Positions 1 to 8,114 of a stretch of 46,008 nucleotides of DNA are shown piece by piece (position 1 is the first letter of the stretch; every line of letters starts with the position of its first letter). Origin of the DNA: Acidimicrobiia bacterium (GTDB lineage: Bacteria; Acidobacteriota; Vicinamibacteria; Vicinamibacterales; UBA2999); assembly GCA_016871275.1 (NCBI GenBank), contig VFZG01000029.1:1-46008 (forward strand). Reading direction: 5' to 3'. A model generated the notes under the pieces. The model did not search any database, was not told where the DNA came from, and saw only the letters and a list, made by a program, of their open reading frames with translations. The position numbers and the translations under genes were made by a program.

Positions 1-723
1 CAGGGAGCAGGCATACGCGAGCTGGACAAGACGCCCGCGACGATCGCCGGCATGTTCGATGCGATCGCCGGCCGTTACGATCTGCTCAACACCGTCCTGT
101 CGGGCGGCGTCGATCGCTACTGGCGTCGCTGTGCGATCAATTCACTTCGGCTGACAGGCAGGGAACGCGTGCTCGACGTCTGCACAGGCACCGCGGACGT
201 TGCGCTGGGGTGCGCGCGGCGCGGCGCCGCGCGGGCGGTGGGCGTCGATTTCTCCGGTGCGATGCTGGCCCACGGCCTGGAGAAGGTGAGGGGCGCCGTC
301 CTCGCGCAGCGCATCCAGTTAATCCGAGGGGACGCGATGAACCTGCCGGTCAGCGATACCTCGGTCGACGGTGCGACCATTGCCTTCGGGATCCGCAACG
401 TCCAGCGGCCTGAGGTCGCCTGTCGGGAATTATTAAGAGTGTTAACGCCAGGCGGGCGGGTGGCGATTCTCGAATTCGGCACACCACACTCCCGCATTGT
501 CGGCCCTGTGTATCACTGGTACTCGCGCCACGTGCTGCCGCGGATCGGCCGCGCCGTGTCACGCCACGATGCGGCCTACACCTACCTTCCGGAGTCGATC
601 GGAGCGTTTCCGTACGGTGCCGACTTCGCACGGATCCTGTCCAAGGCAGGGTTCTCACAGGTTCAGGCCCGGCCATTCATGTTCGGCGCCGTCTATTTGT
701 ATACAGGGCAGAAGCCCCTATAA
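1..723 (+). CDS. ubiE: UbiE/MenG-family quinone C-methyltransferase, 5' end outside the window
   Basis: SAM-dependent methyltransferase that methylates demethylmenaquinone (MenG) or the ubiquinone precursor (UbiE). The frame is open from base 1, and the residues before the first ATG (52), ending in TPATIAG, look like real family sequence leading into MFDAIAGRYDLLN, so the gene starts before the window. The SAM-binding motif I (VLDVCTGTADVALG) lies about 40 residues after that Met. The C-terminal half has the UbiE signature region with WYSRHVLPRIG and YLPESIGAFP. The stop is TAA at 721-723. Menaquinone is the expected quinone if this is an acidobacterium, so the MenG reaction is more likely, but the sequence alone does not decide it. 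The next gene begins 17 bases downstream on the same strand. Confidence 0.93.
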   Translation, partial: QGAGIRELDKTPATIAGMFDAIAGRYDLLNTVLSGGVDRYWRRCAINSLRLTGRERVLDVCTGTADVALGCARRGAARAVGVDFSGAMLAHGLEKVRGAVLAQRIQLIRGDAMNLPVSDTSVDGATIAFGIRNVQRPEVACRELLRVLTPGGRVAILEFGTPHSRIVGPVYHWYSRHVLPRIGRAVSRHDAAYTYLPESIGAFPYGADFARILSKAGFSQVQARPFMFGAVYLYTGQKPL

Positions 724-740
724 TTTCCACTAAATCCCTG

Positions 741-1673
741 ATGTACTTCGACTTCGACGATCGCTACAGCGACATCGAACCGGTCGGGTCGGCGATCAAC
801 CGGCGCGATGGTGTATTCGTGTCGGTGGTCATTCACGCGATGATCGTCGCGGTCTTTCTGTTTGCCCCGCAGTATCTGCAGCGATTTCTGCCGGGGCAGG
901 TGCTCCAGCCCCCACCGCAGCAGCAGCCGCGCCGAGAGGATCAGCCCCGCTTCGTGTTCGTGCAGCCGCGGATGGAACTGCCGCCGTCGCGCACGCCCGA
1001 TCGCGTGGAGCTGTCGGACCTCGACCGCAGCGCGCGTTCGCCAGAAAAGTCCGCCTCGACGCTCGAGAACCCATTGCCGATGGCAAAGGGCAACTCCGCC
1101 GAGCGCACCGAGACGACGCCCGACGAACGGATGCGGGGCGAGGGACCGGCTCCCAACCCCGCTCCGCCCGCGCCCGAGGTGGTGACGCCGTCGGCCATCG
1201 AGCAGCAAAAGGCCGACATGGCGATGATGCAGAGGCCGCAGCCGGCGCGGCCGCCGGCCGGCGGTTCGCTCGGTGAAGCGCTCAAGAACCTGCAGAAGTA
1301 CGTCCAGAACGAGTCCTTCAACCACCAGAAGGGCCAGGTGCAGGAGTTCGGTCCGCTCCAGTTCGATACCAAGGGCGTTGAGTTCGGTCCGTGGATTCGC
1401 CGCTTCGTTTCGCAAGTGCGCCGCAACTGGTTCGTGCCGATGGCGGCGATGACCATGAGAGGGCGGGTGGTGATCACGTTCTTCGTGCATCGCAACGGCG
1501 CCCTGACGGATGTGACGGTCATTCGGCCGTCTGAAATCGAGTCGTTCAACACCGCCGCCGTGAATGCGTTGCTGGCTTCCAACCCCACGGTGGCGCTGCC
1601 GCCTCAATATCCGGACGACAAGGCCTTCTTTACCGTCACGTTCTTGTACAACGAATCGCCAAACGGACAGTGA
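741..1673 (+). CDS. TonB C-terminal-domain protein, proline-rich, inner-membrane anchored
   Basis: A 310-residue protein built like TonB or a TonB-like energy transducer. It has a short cytoplasmic N-terminus, one membrane helix at about residues 27-47 (VFVSVVIHAMIVAVFLFAP), and a long periplasmic linker rich in Pro, Gln and charged residues (about 50-185). A C-terminal TonB-type domain follows (about 215-305), with VSQVRRNWFVP, the strand RGRVVITFFVHRNG and FNTAAVNALLAS. Proteins of this build couple the proton-motive force to outer-membrane receptors, or act in cell-envelope roles; the partner cannot be told here. No ExbB/ExbD genes are adjacent. Its TGA stop overlaps the GTG start of miaA (GTGA at 1670-1673), so the two are probably translationally coupled. 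Confidence 0.85.
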   Translation: MYFDFDDRYSDIEPVGSAINRRDGVFVSVVIHAMIVAVFLFAPQYLQRFLPGQVLQPPPQQQPRREDQPRFVFVQPRMELPPSRTPDRVELSDLDRSARSPEKSASTLENPLPMAKGNSAERTETTPDERMRGEGPAPNPAPPAPEVVTPSAIEQQKADMAMMQRPQPARPPAGGSLGEALKNLQKYVQNESFNHQKGQVQEFGPLQFDTKGVEFGPWIRRFVSQVRRNWFVPMAAMTMRGRVVITFFVHRNGALTDVTVIRPSEIESFNTAAVNALLASNPTVALPPQYPDDKAFFTVTFLYNESPNGQ

Positions 1674-2602
1674 AGCCGCTGATCGCGATACTGGGGCCGA
1701 CAGCCACTGGAAAGAGTGCGCTGGGCCTGGCCATTGCCGAGCGCTTCAACGGCGAAATCATCAACTGCGATTCGACGGCGGTGTACCGCGGCTTCGACAT
1801 CGGCACCGACAAGGTGCCCGTTGACCAGCGCCGCGGCATTGCGCATCACCTGATTGACGTGGCGGATCCAACCGACGACTACACCGCCGCGCGGTTTGCC
1901 CGCGAGGCAGCGGCGGCGGTGGCGGACATCCACGCGAGAGGGAAGCTGCCGATCCTGGTCGGCGGGACCGGATTCTACTACCGCGCGCTGACGCGAGGAC
2001 TGTTCCCGGGGCCGGGCAAGGATGCCGGGCTTCGCAGCCGCCTCGGACGCGTGGCGGCGAGCAAGGGCGTGGAGAGGCTGCATCGCATGTTGTCGCGGAT
2101 CGATCCCGAGTCCGGCGCCCGTATTCAGCGGCGGGATCTGAAGCGGCTCATCCGCGCCCTCGAGGTCTATTTCCAGACCGGCAAGCCGCTGACCGCGCAT
2201 TTCGATGACACCGTGTCGCCGTTGCCCGGCGATGTGCAGGTCGGCGCCATCGGCCTGCGCATGCCCGCGCCCTGGCTGGCTGAGCGGCTGGCCCGGCGCG
2301 TCGACGCGCAGTTCGAAAGTGGGCTGATGGACGAGATTCGCGGGCTGCTCGCCTCCGGCGTGCCGATCACCGCGCGCCCGTTCGGCGGCCTGGTCTATCG
2401 GCAGGCCACGGAATGCCTCCGCGGGGTCAGGGACGAGGCGTCAACGCGTGCACTTATAGCGCAACAGAACCGGAAATACGCTCGTCGGCAGTTGATTTGG
2501 TTCCGGAAAGAGCCTAACCTTACCTGGTTCGACGGTCCCGGCACTCACGCCGAAGTGCAGGACAGCGTGATTCGAGAGCTGGCCGCGCGGGGCCTGTTGT
2601 AA
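1670..2602 (+). CDS. miaA: tRNA dimethylallyltransferase MiaA
   Basis: Transfers a dimethylallyl group to N6 of A37 in tRNAs that read codons starting with U, the first step of ms2i6A formation. The 310-residue length is normal. The Walker-type P-loop GPTATGKS is at residues 9-16, followed by INCDSTAVYRGFDIGTDK, the GGTGFYYRAL motif, and near the C-terminus YARRQLIWFRKEP, all typical of MiaA. The start is GTG overlapping the upstream TGA by 4 bases; it places the P-loop at the family's usual distance from the N-terminus. hfq follows 12 bases downstream, and the miaA-hfq pair is conserved across many bacteria, which supports both calls. Confidence 0.97.
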   Translation: MKPLIAILGPTATGKSALGLAIAERFNGEIINCDSTAVYRGFDIGTDKVPVDQRRGIAHHLIDVADPTDDYTAARFAREAAAAVADIHARGKLPILVGGTGFYYRALTRGLFPGPGKDAGLRSRLGRVAASKGVERLHRMLSRIDPESGARIQRRDLKRLIRALEVYFQTGKPLTAHFDDTVSPLPGDVQVGAIGLRMPAPWLAERLARRVDAQFESGLMDEIRGLLASGVPITARPFGGLVYRQATECLRGVRDEASTRALIAQQNRKYARRQLIWFRKEPNLTWFDGPGTHAEVQDSVIRELAARGLL

Positions 2603-2614
2603 GGACGGACAGTC

Positions 2615-2872
2615 ATGTCGCCGATACCCGAAGCCAAGACCGGCGCGCCCAACATTCAGGACGTGTTCCTGAACTATGCCCGGCGGGAGAAGTTGCCCGT
2701 GACCGTGCACCTGCTGGACGGCCGCGAGTTCGAGGCCCGCATCAAGAACTTCGACCGATTCGCACTTATCGTTGAACACGCGGGCATGGATCAGCTGATT
2801 TTCAAGCACGCGATTGCGACGATTCGCACGCCACGGAACGTGCCGAACTACTTCTCGTCGCATCACCCCTGA
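2615..2872 (+). CDS. hfq: RNA chaperone Hfq
   Basis: Small Sm-like protein that forms hexameric rings and pairs small RNAs with mRNAs. The 85 residues fit the family. An N-terminal helix (NIQDVFLNYARREKLPV) leads to Sm1 (VHLLDGREFEARIKNFDRFALIVE region, about residues 30-54) and Sm2 (LIFKHAIATI, about 62-71). The usual YKHA motif is FKHA here, a conservative change in the RNA-binding ring. The acidic or disordered C-terminal tail of proteobacterial Hfq is missing; the protein ends soon after Sm2 with FSSHHP, as in many non-proteobacterial Hfqs. It sits directly downstream of miaA. A short repeat-like sequence (about 2873-2920) separates it from deoB. Confidence 0.96.
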   Translation: MSPIPEAKTGAPNIQDVFLNYARREKLPVTVHLLDGREFEARIKNFDRFALIVEHAGMDQLIFKHAIATIRTPRNVPNYFSSHHP

Positions 2873-2920
2873 CGGCCGCAGCAGCTACCGGCACAGAAGG
2901 CGCAGACGGCGCAGAGAGCT
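2873..2920 (+). repeat. Dispersed GGC-cacagaa-type repeat, copy between hfq and deoB
   Basis: The intergenic spacer is made of runs such as GGCACAGAAGGCGCAGACGG followed by CGCAGAG. Similar GGC(C)RCAGAAGGC text occurs near 7420, 8078, 18440, 21735 and (reverse strand) 30753. It begins exactly after the hfq stop. Role unknown. Confidence 0.6.
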
Positions 2921-2934
2921 GACACACCCGCCAC

Positions 2935-4125
2935 GTGTTTTCCCGCGCCATCGTCATCGTGCTCGACAGCGTCGGCATCGGCGAGCTGCCCGATGCTGCG
3001 CTGTACGAGGATCAAGGCAGCAACACTCTCGGCAACATCGCCGCCGCCGTTCCGCTCAGCATTCCCACTCTTGCGGCGATGGGGCTGTCCAGGCTCGTCG
3101 ATCTGAAGACCCCACCCGTCGCATTGCCGACCGCCGCGTATGGCCGCATGGCGGAGCGCTCGAAGGGGAAGGATTCGGTCACCGGCCATTGGGAGTTGAT
3201 GGGGATCGTGTTGGATCGCGCGTTCCCGACCTTCCCGTCTGGCTTTCCGGCGGGGGTCATCGCCGAATTTGAGAAACGCATCGGCCGAAAATCGATCGGC
3301 AACGTGGTCGCGTCGGGCACCGCGATCATCGACGATCTCGGTCCCCAGCACATGGAGACCGGGTCGCCCATCGTCTACACCTCCGCCGACAGCGTGTTCC
3401 AGATCGCCGCGCACGAGGGTATCGTGCCGGTGCCGCAGCTCTACGCATGGTGCGAGGTCGCCTACGAGCTCACGGTCAAGGGCATGGGCCTGGGGCGCGT
3501 GATCGCCAGGCCATTCATCGGCCTGCCGGGGTCCTTTCAGCGCACTTCGAATCGGCATGACTACGCGATGCCGCCGATCGCCGAAACACTGCTCGATCGC
3601 CTGGTGGCGGCCGGGCATCAGGTCACGTCCGTCGGCAAGGTGGCGGATCTGTTCGCCGGGCGTGGCATCTCAGCCTCCAACCCCACCAAGAGCGACGCCG
3701 ACGGTATCGATCGCATTACCGCGCTGATGGCTTCGCAGGATCGCGGCGTCATCTTTGCGAACCTGGTGGACTTCGATGCCGTGTATGGTCACCGCAACGA
3801 TGCGACCGGGTATGCGGCCAATCTCGAGCGGTTCGATGCGCGTCTGGCGAACCTGTTGCCGCGGCTGCAACACGACGATGTGCTGATCATCACCGCCGAC
3901 CACGGCAACGATCCCACGACGCCCAGCACCGACCATTCGCGCGAGCATGTCCCGGTGTTGCTGGCCGGCGCGCGCGTGAACGCCGGCGTCGACATTGGCA
4001 CCCGCAGCACGTTCGCGGACCTGGGCCAGACGCTCGCAGAGAATTTCGGAGTCGGACCGCTCGCCAACGGCACCAGCTTCCTGCGTGCGATTGTGCGCGC
4101 GCAGGAGATAATGACAGGCGCATGA
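2935..4125 (+). CDS. deoB: Phosphopentomutase DeoB
   Basis: Interconverts (deoxy)ribose 1-phosphate and 5-phosphate, linking nucleoside phosphorolysis to central metabolism. The 396 residues match the family. It is an alkaline-phosphatase-superfamily enzyme with metal-binding D11 in VLDSVGIGELPDA and the region GKDSVTGHWELMG, whose Thr (about residue 83) aligns with the phosphate-carrying Thr. Near the C-terminus is the metal-binding stretch ADHGNDPTTPSTDHSREHVP. The start is GTG at 2935, which puts the first strand (FSRAIVIVLDS) at the very N-terminus as is normal. The stop overlaps the dgt start (ATGA, 4122-4125). Coupling with a dNTP triphosphohydrolase suggests a shared deoxynucleoside turnover role. 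Confidence 0.97.
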   Translation: MFSRAIVIVLDSVGIGELPDAALYEDQGSNTLGNIAAAVPLSIPTLAAMGLSRLVDLKTPPVALPTAAYGRMAERSKGKDSVTGHWELMGIVLDRAFPTFPSGFPAGVIAEFEKRIGRKSIGNVVASGTAIIDDLGPQHMETGSPIVYTSADSVFQIAAHEGIVPVPQLYAWCEVAYELTVKGMGLGRVIARPFIGLPGSFQRTSNRHDYAMPPIAETLLDRLVAAGHQVTSVGKVADLFAGRGISASNPTKSDADGIDRITALMASQDRGVIFANLVDFDAVYGHRNDATGYAANLERFDARLANLLPRLQHDDVLIITADHGNDPTTPSTDHSREHVPVLLAGARVNAGVDIGTRSTFADLGQTLAENFGVGPLANGTSFLRAIVRAQEIMTGA

Positions 4126-5180
4126 GCGCATCGATCCGCGAACAACTCGAGCAGCGAGAGCGCGAGATTCTGGGGCGGCAGGCATCCACGAGCGCCACCA
4201 GCAAGGGGCGCGTGCGAGCCGAGCCCGAAGACCCCATCCGGCCGGCGTTCCAGCGCGATCGCGACCGCATCATCCACACCAAGGCGTTCCGCCGCCTGAA
4301 GCACAAGACCCAGGTGTTTTTCTCGCCGACCGGCGACCACTACCGCACGCGGTTGACGCACACGCTCGAAGTGGCGCAGATTGCCCGCACCATCGCCAAG
4401 GTGCTCCGCCTGCACGAAGAACTGACCGAGGCCATCGCCCTCGGCCATGACCTGGGACACACGCCGTTCGGCCATGCCGGCGAGCGCGTCTTGAGCGGCC
4501 TCGCGCCCGTCGGATTCAACCACTACGAACAGAGCCTGCGAATCGTCGATGTGCTGGAGAACGATCGGCAGGGTCTGAACCTGACGTGGGAGGTGCGTGA
4601 CGGCATCGCCCGCCACTCGAAGGGGAAGCACGGCCTGCCGGTCGGCGCGCCGCCCGAGCATCGGGCCAGCACCATCGAAGGCCAGGTGGCCCGCGTGGCC
4701 GACATCGTCGCGTACGTGAATCACGACATCGACGACGCGGTGCGGGCGGGGATCATCGGCGAGGCCAGCCTTCCGAAGGAGGCGGTGGAGCTGCTTGGCC
4801 CTTCGTCGTCAACGCGCATCGGCGCCCTGGTGACCGACGTGGTGCATCAATCACTCGACGGCGGGCTCAGCGAGATCCGCATGAGCGATCCGGTGCTGCA
4901 CGCGCTGATTGATTTGCGCAGCTACCTCTTTGACGCGGTGTACGAGAACGAAGTCGCCACCGCCGAGTTTGGCAAGGCGTCAGGGATTCTCGGCGGCCTG
5001 TGGGAGAAGGTGCGGCAGCGTCCGGAGGAGTTCCTCGATCTTCGAACGGTGGAGCACGAGGGTGCCGACGTGGCGGCGCTGGACTTCCTGGCGGGCATGA
5101 CCGATCGTTACGCCGTCCGCCTCTTCGAGCAACTCTTCATCCCGAAGCCCTGGGTCGAGACCGGCCGGCGATTCGACTGA
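4122..5180 (+). CDS. dgt: Deoxyguanosinetriphosphate triphosphohydrolase-like protein (HD domain)
   Basis: Hydrolyses dNTPs to the deoxynucleoside plus triphosphate. At 352 residues it is the shorter Dgt-like type rather than the roughly 500-residue E. coli type. The N-terminal signature IRPAFQRDRDRIIHTKAFRRLKHKTQVF is visible, shown here in pieces as AFQRDRDRIIH and AFRRLKHKTQVF. The HD metal site is spread over RLTHTLEVAQIAR, then ALGHDLGHTPFGHAGE (about residues 107-122), and a later Asp in VARVADIVAYVNHD. It overlaps deoB by 4 bases. The deoxynucleosides released would feed a phosphorylase, then DeoB, so the coupling makes biochemical sense; the phosphorylase is not in the window. Confidence 0.93.
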   Translation: MSASIREQLEQREREILGRQASTSATSKGRVRAEPEDPIRPAFQRDRDRIIHTKAFRRLKHKTQVFFSPTGDHYRTRLTHTLEVAQIARTIAKVLRLHEELTEAIALGHDLGHTPFGHAGERVLSGLAPVGFNHYEQSLRIVDVLENDRQGLNLTWEVRDGIARHSKGKHGLPVGAPPEHRASTIEGQVARVADIVAYVNHDIDDAVRAGIIGEASLPKEAVELLGPSSSTRIGALVTDVVHQSLDGGLSEIRMSDPVLHALIDLRSYLFDAVYENEVATAEFGKASGILGGLWEKVRQRPEEFLDLRTVEHEGADVAALDFLAGMTDRYAVRLFEQLFIPKPWVETGRRFD

Positions 5181-5206
5181 GACTGCGCCGCCGGCACGGG
5201 CGCCGA

Positions 5207-6790
5207 CTACTGTGACGTGCGGGTCGCACTCGGCGCCTGCGGCACCACGCAGGCGAAGTTCGCGGCGTCATCAATGCTGCCCTTGCCGGTGTAGCGGGCC
5301 ACGGCCGGATAGGGGCAGAGCGGGCGTGTGCGATCGACCTTGCCGCCGGCCGAGTGCGACGCAATCAGCTTGTCCGGAGCAATGCCTTTCTCCACCCAAT
5401 TCTCGAGCGCGGTGAGCGCGTCGATGCTGTTTGGCCCTGGACCGCCTGAGCAGTGTCCCATGCCCGGCGCCATGAACAACCGGAAGAAATCGCGCGTCTG
5501 GGCGTAGCCGCCCATGGCCTTGGCGACGCCCTCGTAGTACGCCGCCGTGTCCTGCGGCGGCACAACCGGATCCATCCAGCCGGCGTACGCGATCAGCTTG
5601 CCGCCGCCCCTCTTGAACGGCGCCAGATTCTGATCGACGGCGTGCATGTAGGGCAACCGTTCGTTCGCGTACGCGAAGTCGCGGTCGAAGTCGAGCGTGC
5701 GCACGTCCCAGTTCGGATCGTTGAAGAGCCAGTACTTGAACACGCCGACCCGCGACGGTTCCTTCTGGTCGGTGATGTACTGACGCCAGCTCTGGCCGGC
5801 GGACTCGCCGAACGCCTCGCTGCCCTTCGGCCAGCCGGTGAAGATCTGCTCGCCGGTGCGCGGGTTCTTCGCTCCGTCGTGCACCTTGTTTACGGCCGCG
5901 GCCTGCGCCGGTGTCAGGCAGGTGGACTCGTCCGCGCCCGGCTTGCAGACCAGCGACGTGGCGTCGAACGCGCACTTGCGCGGATCTTCGACCAGGCCGT
6001 CTTTCAAGGTGTCGTTGGCATCGCACGCTGCCACGGCTGCTGTCGTCACGAGCGCCAGCGTGGCCGCGGTGAGAATGGGCGAACCATCCGCGCTGTGGGT
6101 GGCCAGCCAGGCGTGCGCGAAGCCGAACGTCTGGCGAATGCGGTTGTGGGCCGGCGCGCCGGCGATAATGCCGTCGTAGTCATTCGGGAACCGCTGGGCG
6201 AGCGACATGGCCTGGTGGCCGCCGGCGGAGCACCCGACGAAGTACGACTTGTCGGCAAAGCGCCCTTGCGCGTTGCGCAGGATCAGCTTGGCGTGTTCCG
6301 TCATCAGGTGCACGGCCCGCCAGCCGTAGTCGATCACCTTTTCCGGATGCCCCTGCCCGAAGCGCACGTCGTCGCCGGTGTGGCCCGTGTCGGTGCTGGC
6401 GGTGGCGTAGCCGCGGCGAAGCGCATTGGCCATGGCGCCGTATGAGATCGAGCCCTGGTAGCCACCGTTGCCGACACCCTGGAACTTGCCGTTCCAGGCG
6501 TCGACCGGCGGGATCCACACTTCGAACTTGATCTCGGAGTCGCTGGTGGGGCGCGCGGTGGCCTCGACCCTGCAAAACGCCGGCAGGGGCGGCGGATTCG
6601 AGCCTGGAAGCTGCGGTCCTGGCATCTTGAACTCGCCGGCCGCGACGGCCGTGGCGGCGTTGACCGTGACGTCCGGAATGGTCAGGGCCGCGAGGCTGCC
6701 GCAGGCGGTCCCGCCACCGGCCGGCCTGGCGGTCTGCGCCAGCATTGGTGCGGTGGTAACCAACAGTCCTGCAACCACATAGCGTTTCAT
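5207..6790 (-). CDS. Exported tannase/feruloyl esterase-family protein
   Basis: A 527-residue alpha/beta hydrolase of the tannase/feruloyl esterase family, whose members cleave ester bonds in plant phenolics such as gallate or ferulate esters. The N-terminus (MKRYVVAGLLVTTAPMLAQTA) is a Sec signal peptide, so the enzyme is exported. The nucleophile motif GCSAGG has the Cys-Ser pair and GMGHCSGG has the His-Cys pair; with an Asp in AGWMDPVVPPQD these make the CS-D-HC arrangement known in this family. Several further Cys residues in the lid region suggest disulfides. It starts at ATG 6790 with a good ribosome-binding site (GGAGGG). It stands alone on the minus strand between two plus-strand blocks. 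The exact substrate cannot be read from sequence. Confidence 0.9.
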   Translation of the reverse strand: MKRYVVAGLLVTTAPMLAQTARPAGGGTACGSLAALTIPDVTVNAATAVAAGEFKMPGPQLPGSNPPPLPAFCRVEATARPTSDSEIKFEVWIPPVDAWNGKFQGVGNGGYQGSISYGAMANALRRGYATASTDTGHTGDDVRFGQGHPEKVIDYGWRAVHLMTEHAKLILRNAQGRFADKSYFVGCSAGGHQAMSLAQRFPNDYDGIIAGAPAHNRIRQTFGFAHAWLATHSADGSPILTAATLALVTTAAVAACDANDTLKDGLVEDPRKCAFDATSLVCKPGADESTCLTPAQAAAVNKVHDGAKNPRTGEQIFTGWPKGSEAFGESAGQSWRQYITDQKEPSRVGVFKYWLFNDPNWDVRTLDFDRDFAYANERLPYMHAVDQNLAPFKRGGGKLIAYAGWMDPVVPPQDTAAYYEGVAKAMGGYAQTRDFFRLFMAPGMGHCSGGPGPNSIDALTALENWVEKGIAPDKLIASHSAGGKVDRTRPLCPYPAVARYTGKGSIDDAANFACVVPQAPSATRTSQ

Positions 6791-6812
6791 GACGCCCTCC
6801 AGACTGCCGGGA

Positions 6813-6821
6813 TGGTATACT
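6813..6821 (+). promoter_or_regulatory. Candidate extended -10 promoter for the DUF177-rpmF-fab cluster
   Basis: TGGTATACT is an extended -10 element (TG-N-TATACT) in the divergent gap between the esterase and the DUF177 gene. It would start transcription near 6828, about 64 bases before the DUF177 ATG. No convincing -35 was seen. This is a pattern match only. Confidence 0.4.
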
Positions 6822-6891
6822 GAAAAGTCTGGTCTGGCGACGAAATAGCTGACAGTTCACGGTATGGTCGGGCCGTCAAGAGAGACCGGCA

Positions 6892-7449
6892 ATGCGCTTA
6901 GAGTTGTCCCATATCCGGCGGCCGGAGACCGAGTTTGCCAAGGTCTTCCAACCGGCCGATCTTCCGGCGGGGGACGAGGAGTATCGCGTTACGGCCCCGG
7001 TGGACCTCCGGATGGTGATTCACAAGGATCACGATCGCTTCCGGCTGGTGGGCACCGTGAAGACCGCGCTCGAATTGGCGTGCAGCCGCTGTCTCGAGCC
7101 GTTTGTGTTGCCGGTCGATCGCGAATTCGACTTGCGCTACCTGCCGCATGGCGCGGCGGAGCCCGAGGAGGATGCCGACGAGGAGGCCGAGGTCGAGGAA
7201 GACGACGTGGCGATGACGTTTTATCACGACGAACAGATCGACCTGAGCGAGCTGCTGCGCGAGCAGTTTTACCTGACGTTGCCGATGAAGCCGCTGTGCT
7301 CCGACGGCTGCCGGGGAATCTGCCCGCAGTGTGGAACCAACCGGAACACCGCTCCCTGCGACTGCCATCCGCAGTGGGAGGATCCCCGGATGGCTGGTTT
7401 GAAGACGTTACTGAAGCGGGCCGCAGAAGGCACAGAAGGCACGGACTAA
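6892..7449 (+). CDS. DUF177 (YceD-type) protein, presumed 23S rRNA accumulation factor
   Basis: A 185-residue DUF177/YceD-family protein, nearly always encoded just before rpmF, as here; in other bacteria the family is linked to 23S rRNA accumulation or ribosome assembly. Visible features are the CSRCLEPF motif (about residues 63-70), a very acidic stretch of Glu and Asp (about 87-104), and a C-terminal [17 protein letters not shown] region followed by CDC, which resembles a zinc site. The last residues (AAEGTEGTD) are encoded by the dispersed GGC-cacagaa repeat at 7420-7446, so the C-terminal tail looks repeat-derived. The rpmF start lies 4 bases after the stop. Confidence 0.88.
   Translation: MRLELSHIRRPETEFAKVFQPADLPAGDEEYRVTAPVDLRMVIHKDHDRFRLVGTVKTALELACSRCLEPFVLPVDREFDLRYLPHGAAEPEEDADEEAEVEEDDVAMTFYHDEQIDLSELLREQFYLTLPMKPLCSDGCRGICPQCGTNRNTAPCDCHPQWEDPRMAGLKTLLKRAAEGTEGTD
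7420..7446 (+). repeat. Dispersed repeat copy forming the C-terminal codons of the DUF177 gene
   Basis: GCCGCAGAAGGCACAGAAGG followed by CAC and GGAC, of the same type as the hfq-deoB spacer. Here it is translated in frame as AAEGTEGTD at the end of the DUF177 protein. Confidence 0.55.
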
Positions 7450-7453
7450 GACA

Positions 7454-7636
7454 ATGCCGAACCCGAAACGCAGACACTCCAAGACCCGCGGCCGGAAACG
7501 CCGCACGCACGACGCGCTCAAGGCCGCGACACCCGGCCAGTGCCCGCAGTGCGGCGAGCCGAAGGCCGCCCACCGCGTGTGCGCGTACTGCGGCTACTAC
7601 CGCGCACGCCAAGTCAGACCTGTCACCGAAGACTAA
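7454..7636 (+). CDS. rpmF: Ribosomal protein bL32
   Basis: Large-subunit ribosomal protein of 60 residues, the normal size. The basic N-terminus [20 protein letters not shown] is characteristic, and the two pairs CPQC and CAYC form the zinc-ribbon version of bL32. It follows the DUF177 gene with a 4-base gap, and the fatty-acid cluster (plsX remnant onward) lies downstream, matching the common yceD-rpmF-plsX-fab order. Confidence 0.97.
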   Translation: MPNPKRRHSKTRGRKRRTHDALKAATPGQCPQCGEPKAAHRVCAYCGYYRARQVRPVTED

Positions 7637-7643
7637 GACATCG

Positions 7644-8114
7644 ATGCGTATCGCTGTCGATGCGATGGGCGGCGATCATGCGCCGGCCCATCCCGTTGAT
7701 GGCGCCGTGGCGGCGGGGCGCCATCACGGCATCGGCGTCGATTTGATCGGCCGCGAGGCCGAGCACGTGGCGGCGGGGCAGGCTGCGGGGTTGTTCAGCG
7801 CCGGGCACACCGGGGCGAGCGTGGTTGCGGCGCATGCGGTGTTCGGCATGCTGCCGGGTGCCGATCGTCCGGCGCTGGCGCCAAGCGTGCCAGTGCAAGC
7901 CGGATCGGCCGTGTTGCCGGACGCCGGCGCGACGGTCGAGTGCAAGCCGGTGCACCTGCTGCAGTTCGCGCACATGGGGGCCAGGTAGGCGCGCACCGGG
8001 TTTGCCGGCAACGTCGCGTTGAAGTTGAGCGAAGGCCACGGGATGATGGAACGTGTGAGTACGGAAATGAGTGCATTGGCCACAGCAGGCACAGAACACT
8101 CAGACCAGTCGTGA
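7644..8114 (+). pseudogene. plsX: plsX remnant with large in-frame deletions and an internal stop
   Basis: PlsX is the phosphate acyltransferase that makes acyl-phosphate for phospholipid synthesis, usually about 330-350 residues. Three blocks of it can be read in one frame. Block 1 starts MRIAVDAMGGDHAP. Block 2 contains LFSAGHTGASVVAAHAVFGM then ADRPAL, and ends GATVECKPVHLLQFAHMGA. After a TAG stop at 7986-7988, block 3 in the same frame reads TGFAGNVALKLSEG, matching the family's DGFTGNVALK motif. Roughly 40 residues are missing between blocks 1 and 2, about 60 between 2 and 3, and the C-terminal third is gone. The frame then runs through repeat sequence to a TGA that overlaps the fabD GTG. 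It cannot make a functional PlsX. The deletion sizes are estimated from family knowledge, not from an alignment. Confidence 0.88.
8078..8106 (+). repeat. Dispersed repeat copy at the end of the plsX remnant
   Basis: GGCCACAGCAGGCACAGAAC then ACTCAGAC, of the same family as the copies at 2873 and 7420. It occupies the region where a ribosome-binding site for fabD would be expected, and no Shine-Dalgarno sequence is visible there. Confidence 0.5.

Noticed and set aside
693-1607. A 304-codon frame on the minus strand
   Set aside because: Antisense to the TonB-like gene, Arg/His-rich and without motifs.
7940-8110. An N-terminal extension of fabD
   Set aside because: The extra residues come from another frame of the plsX remnant; family proteins begin at IAFVFPGQGSQ.
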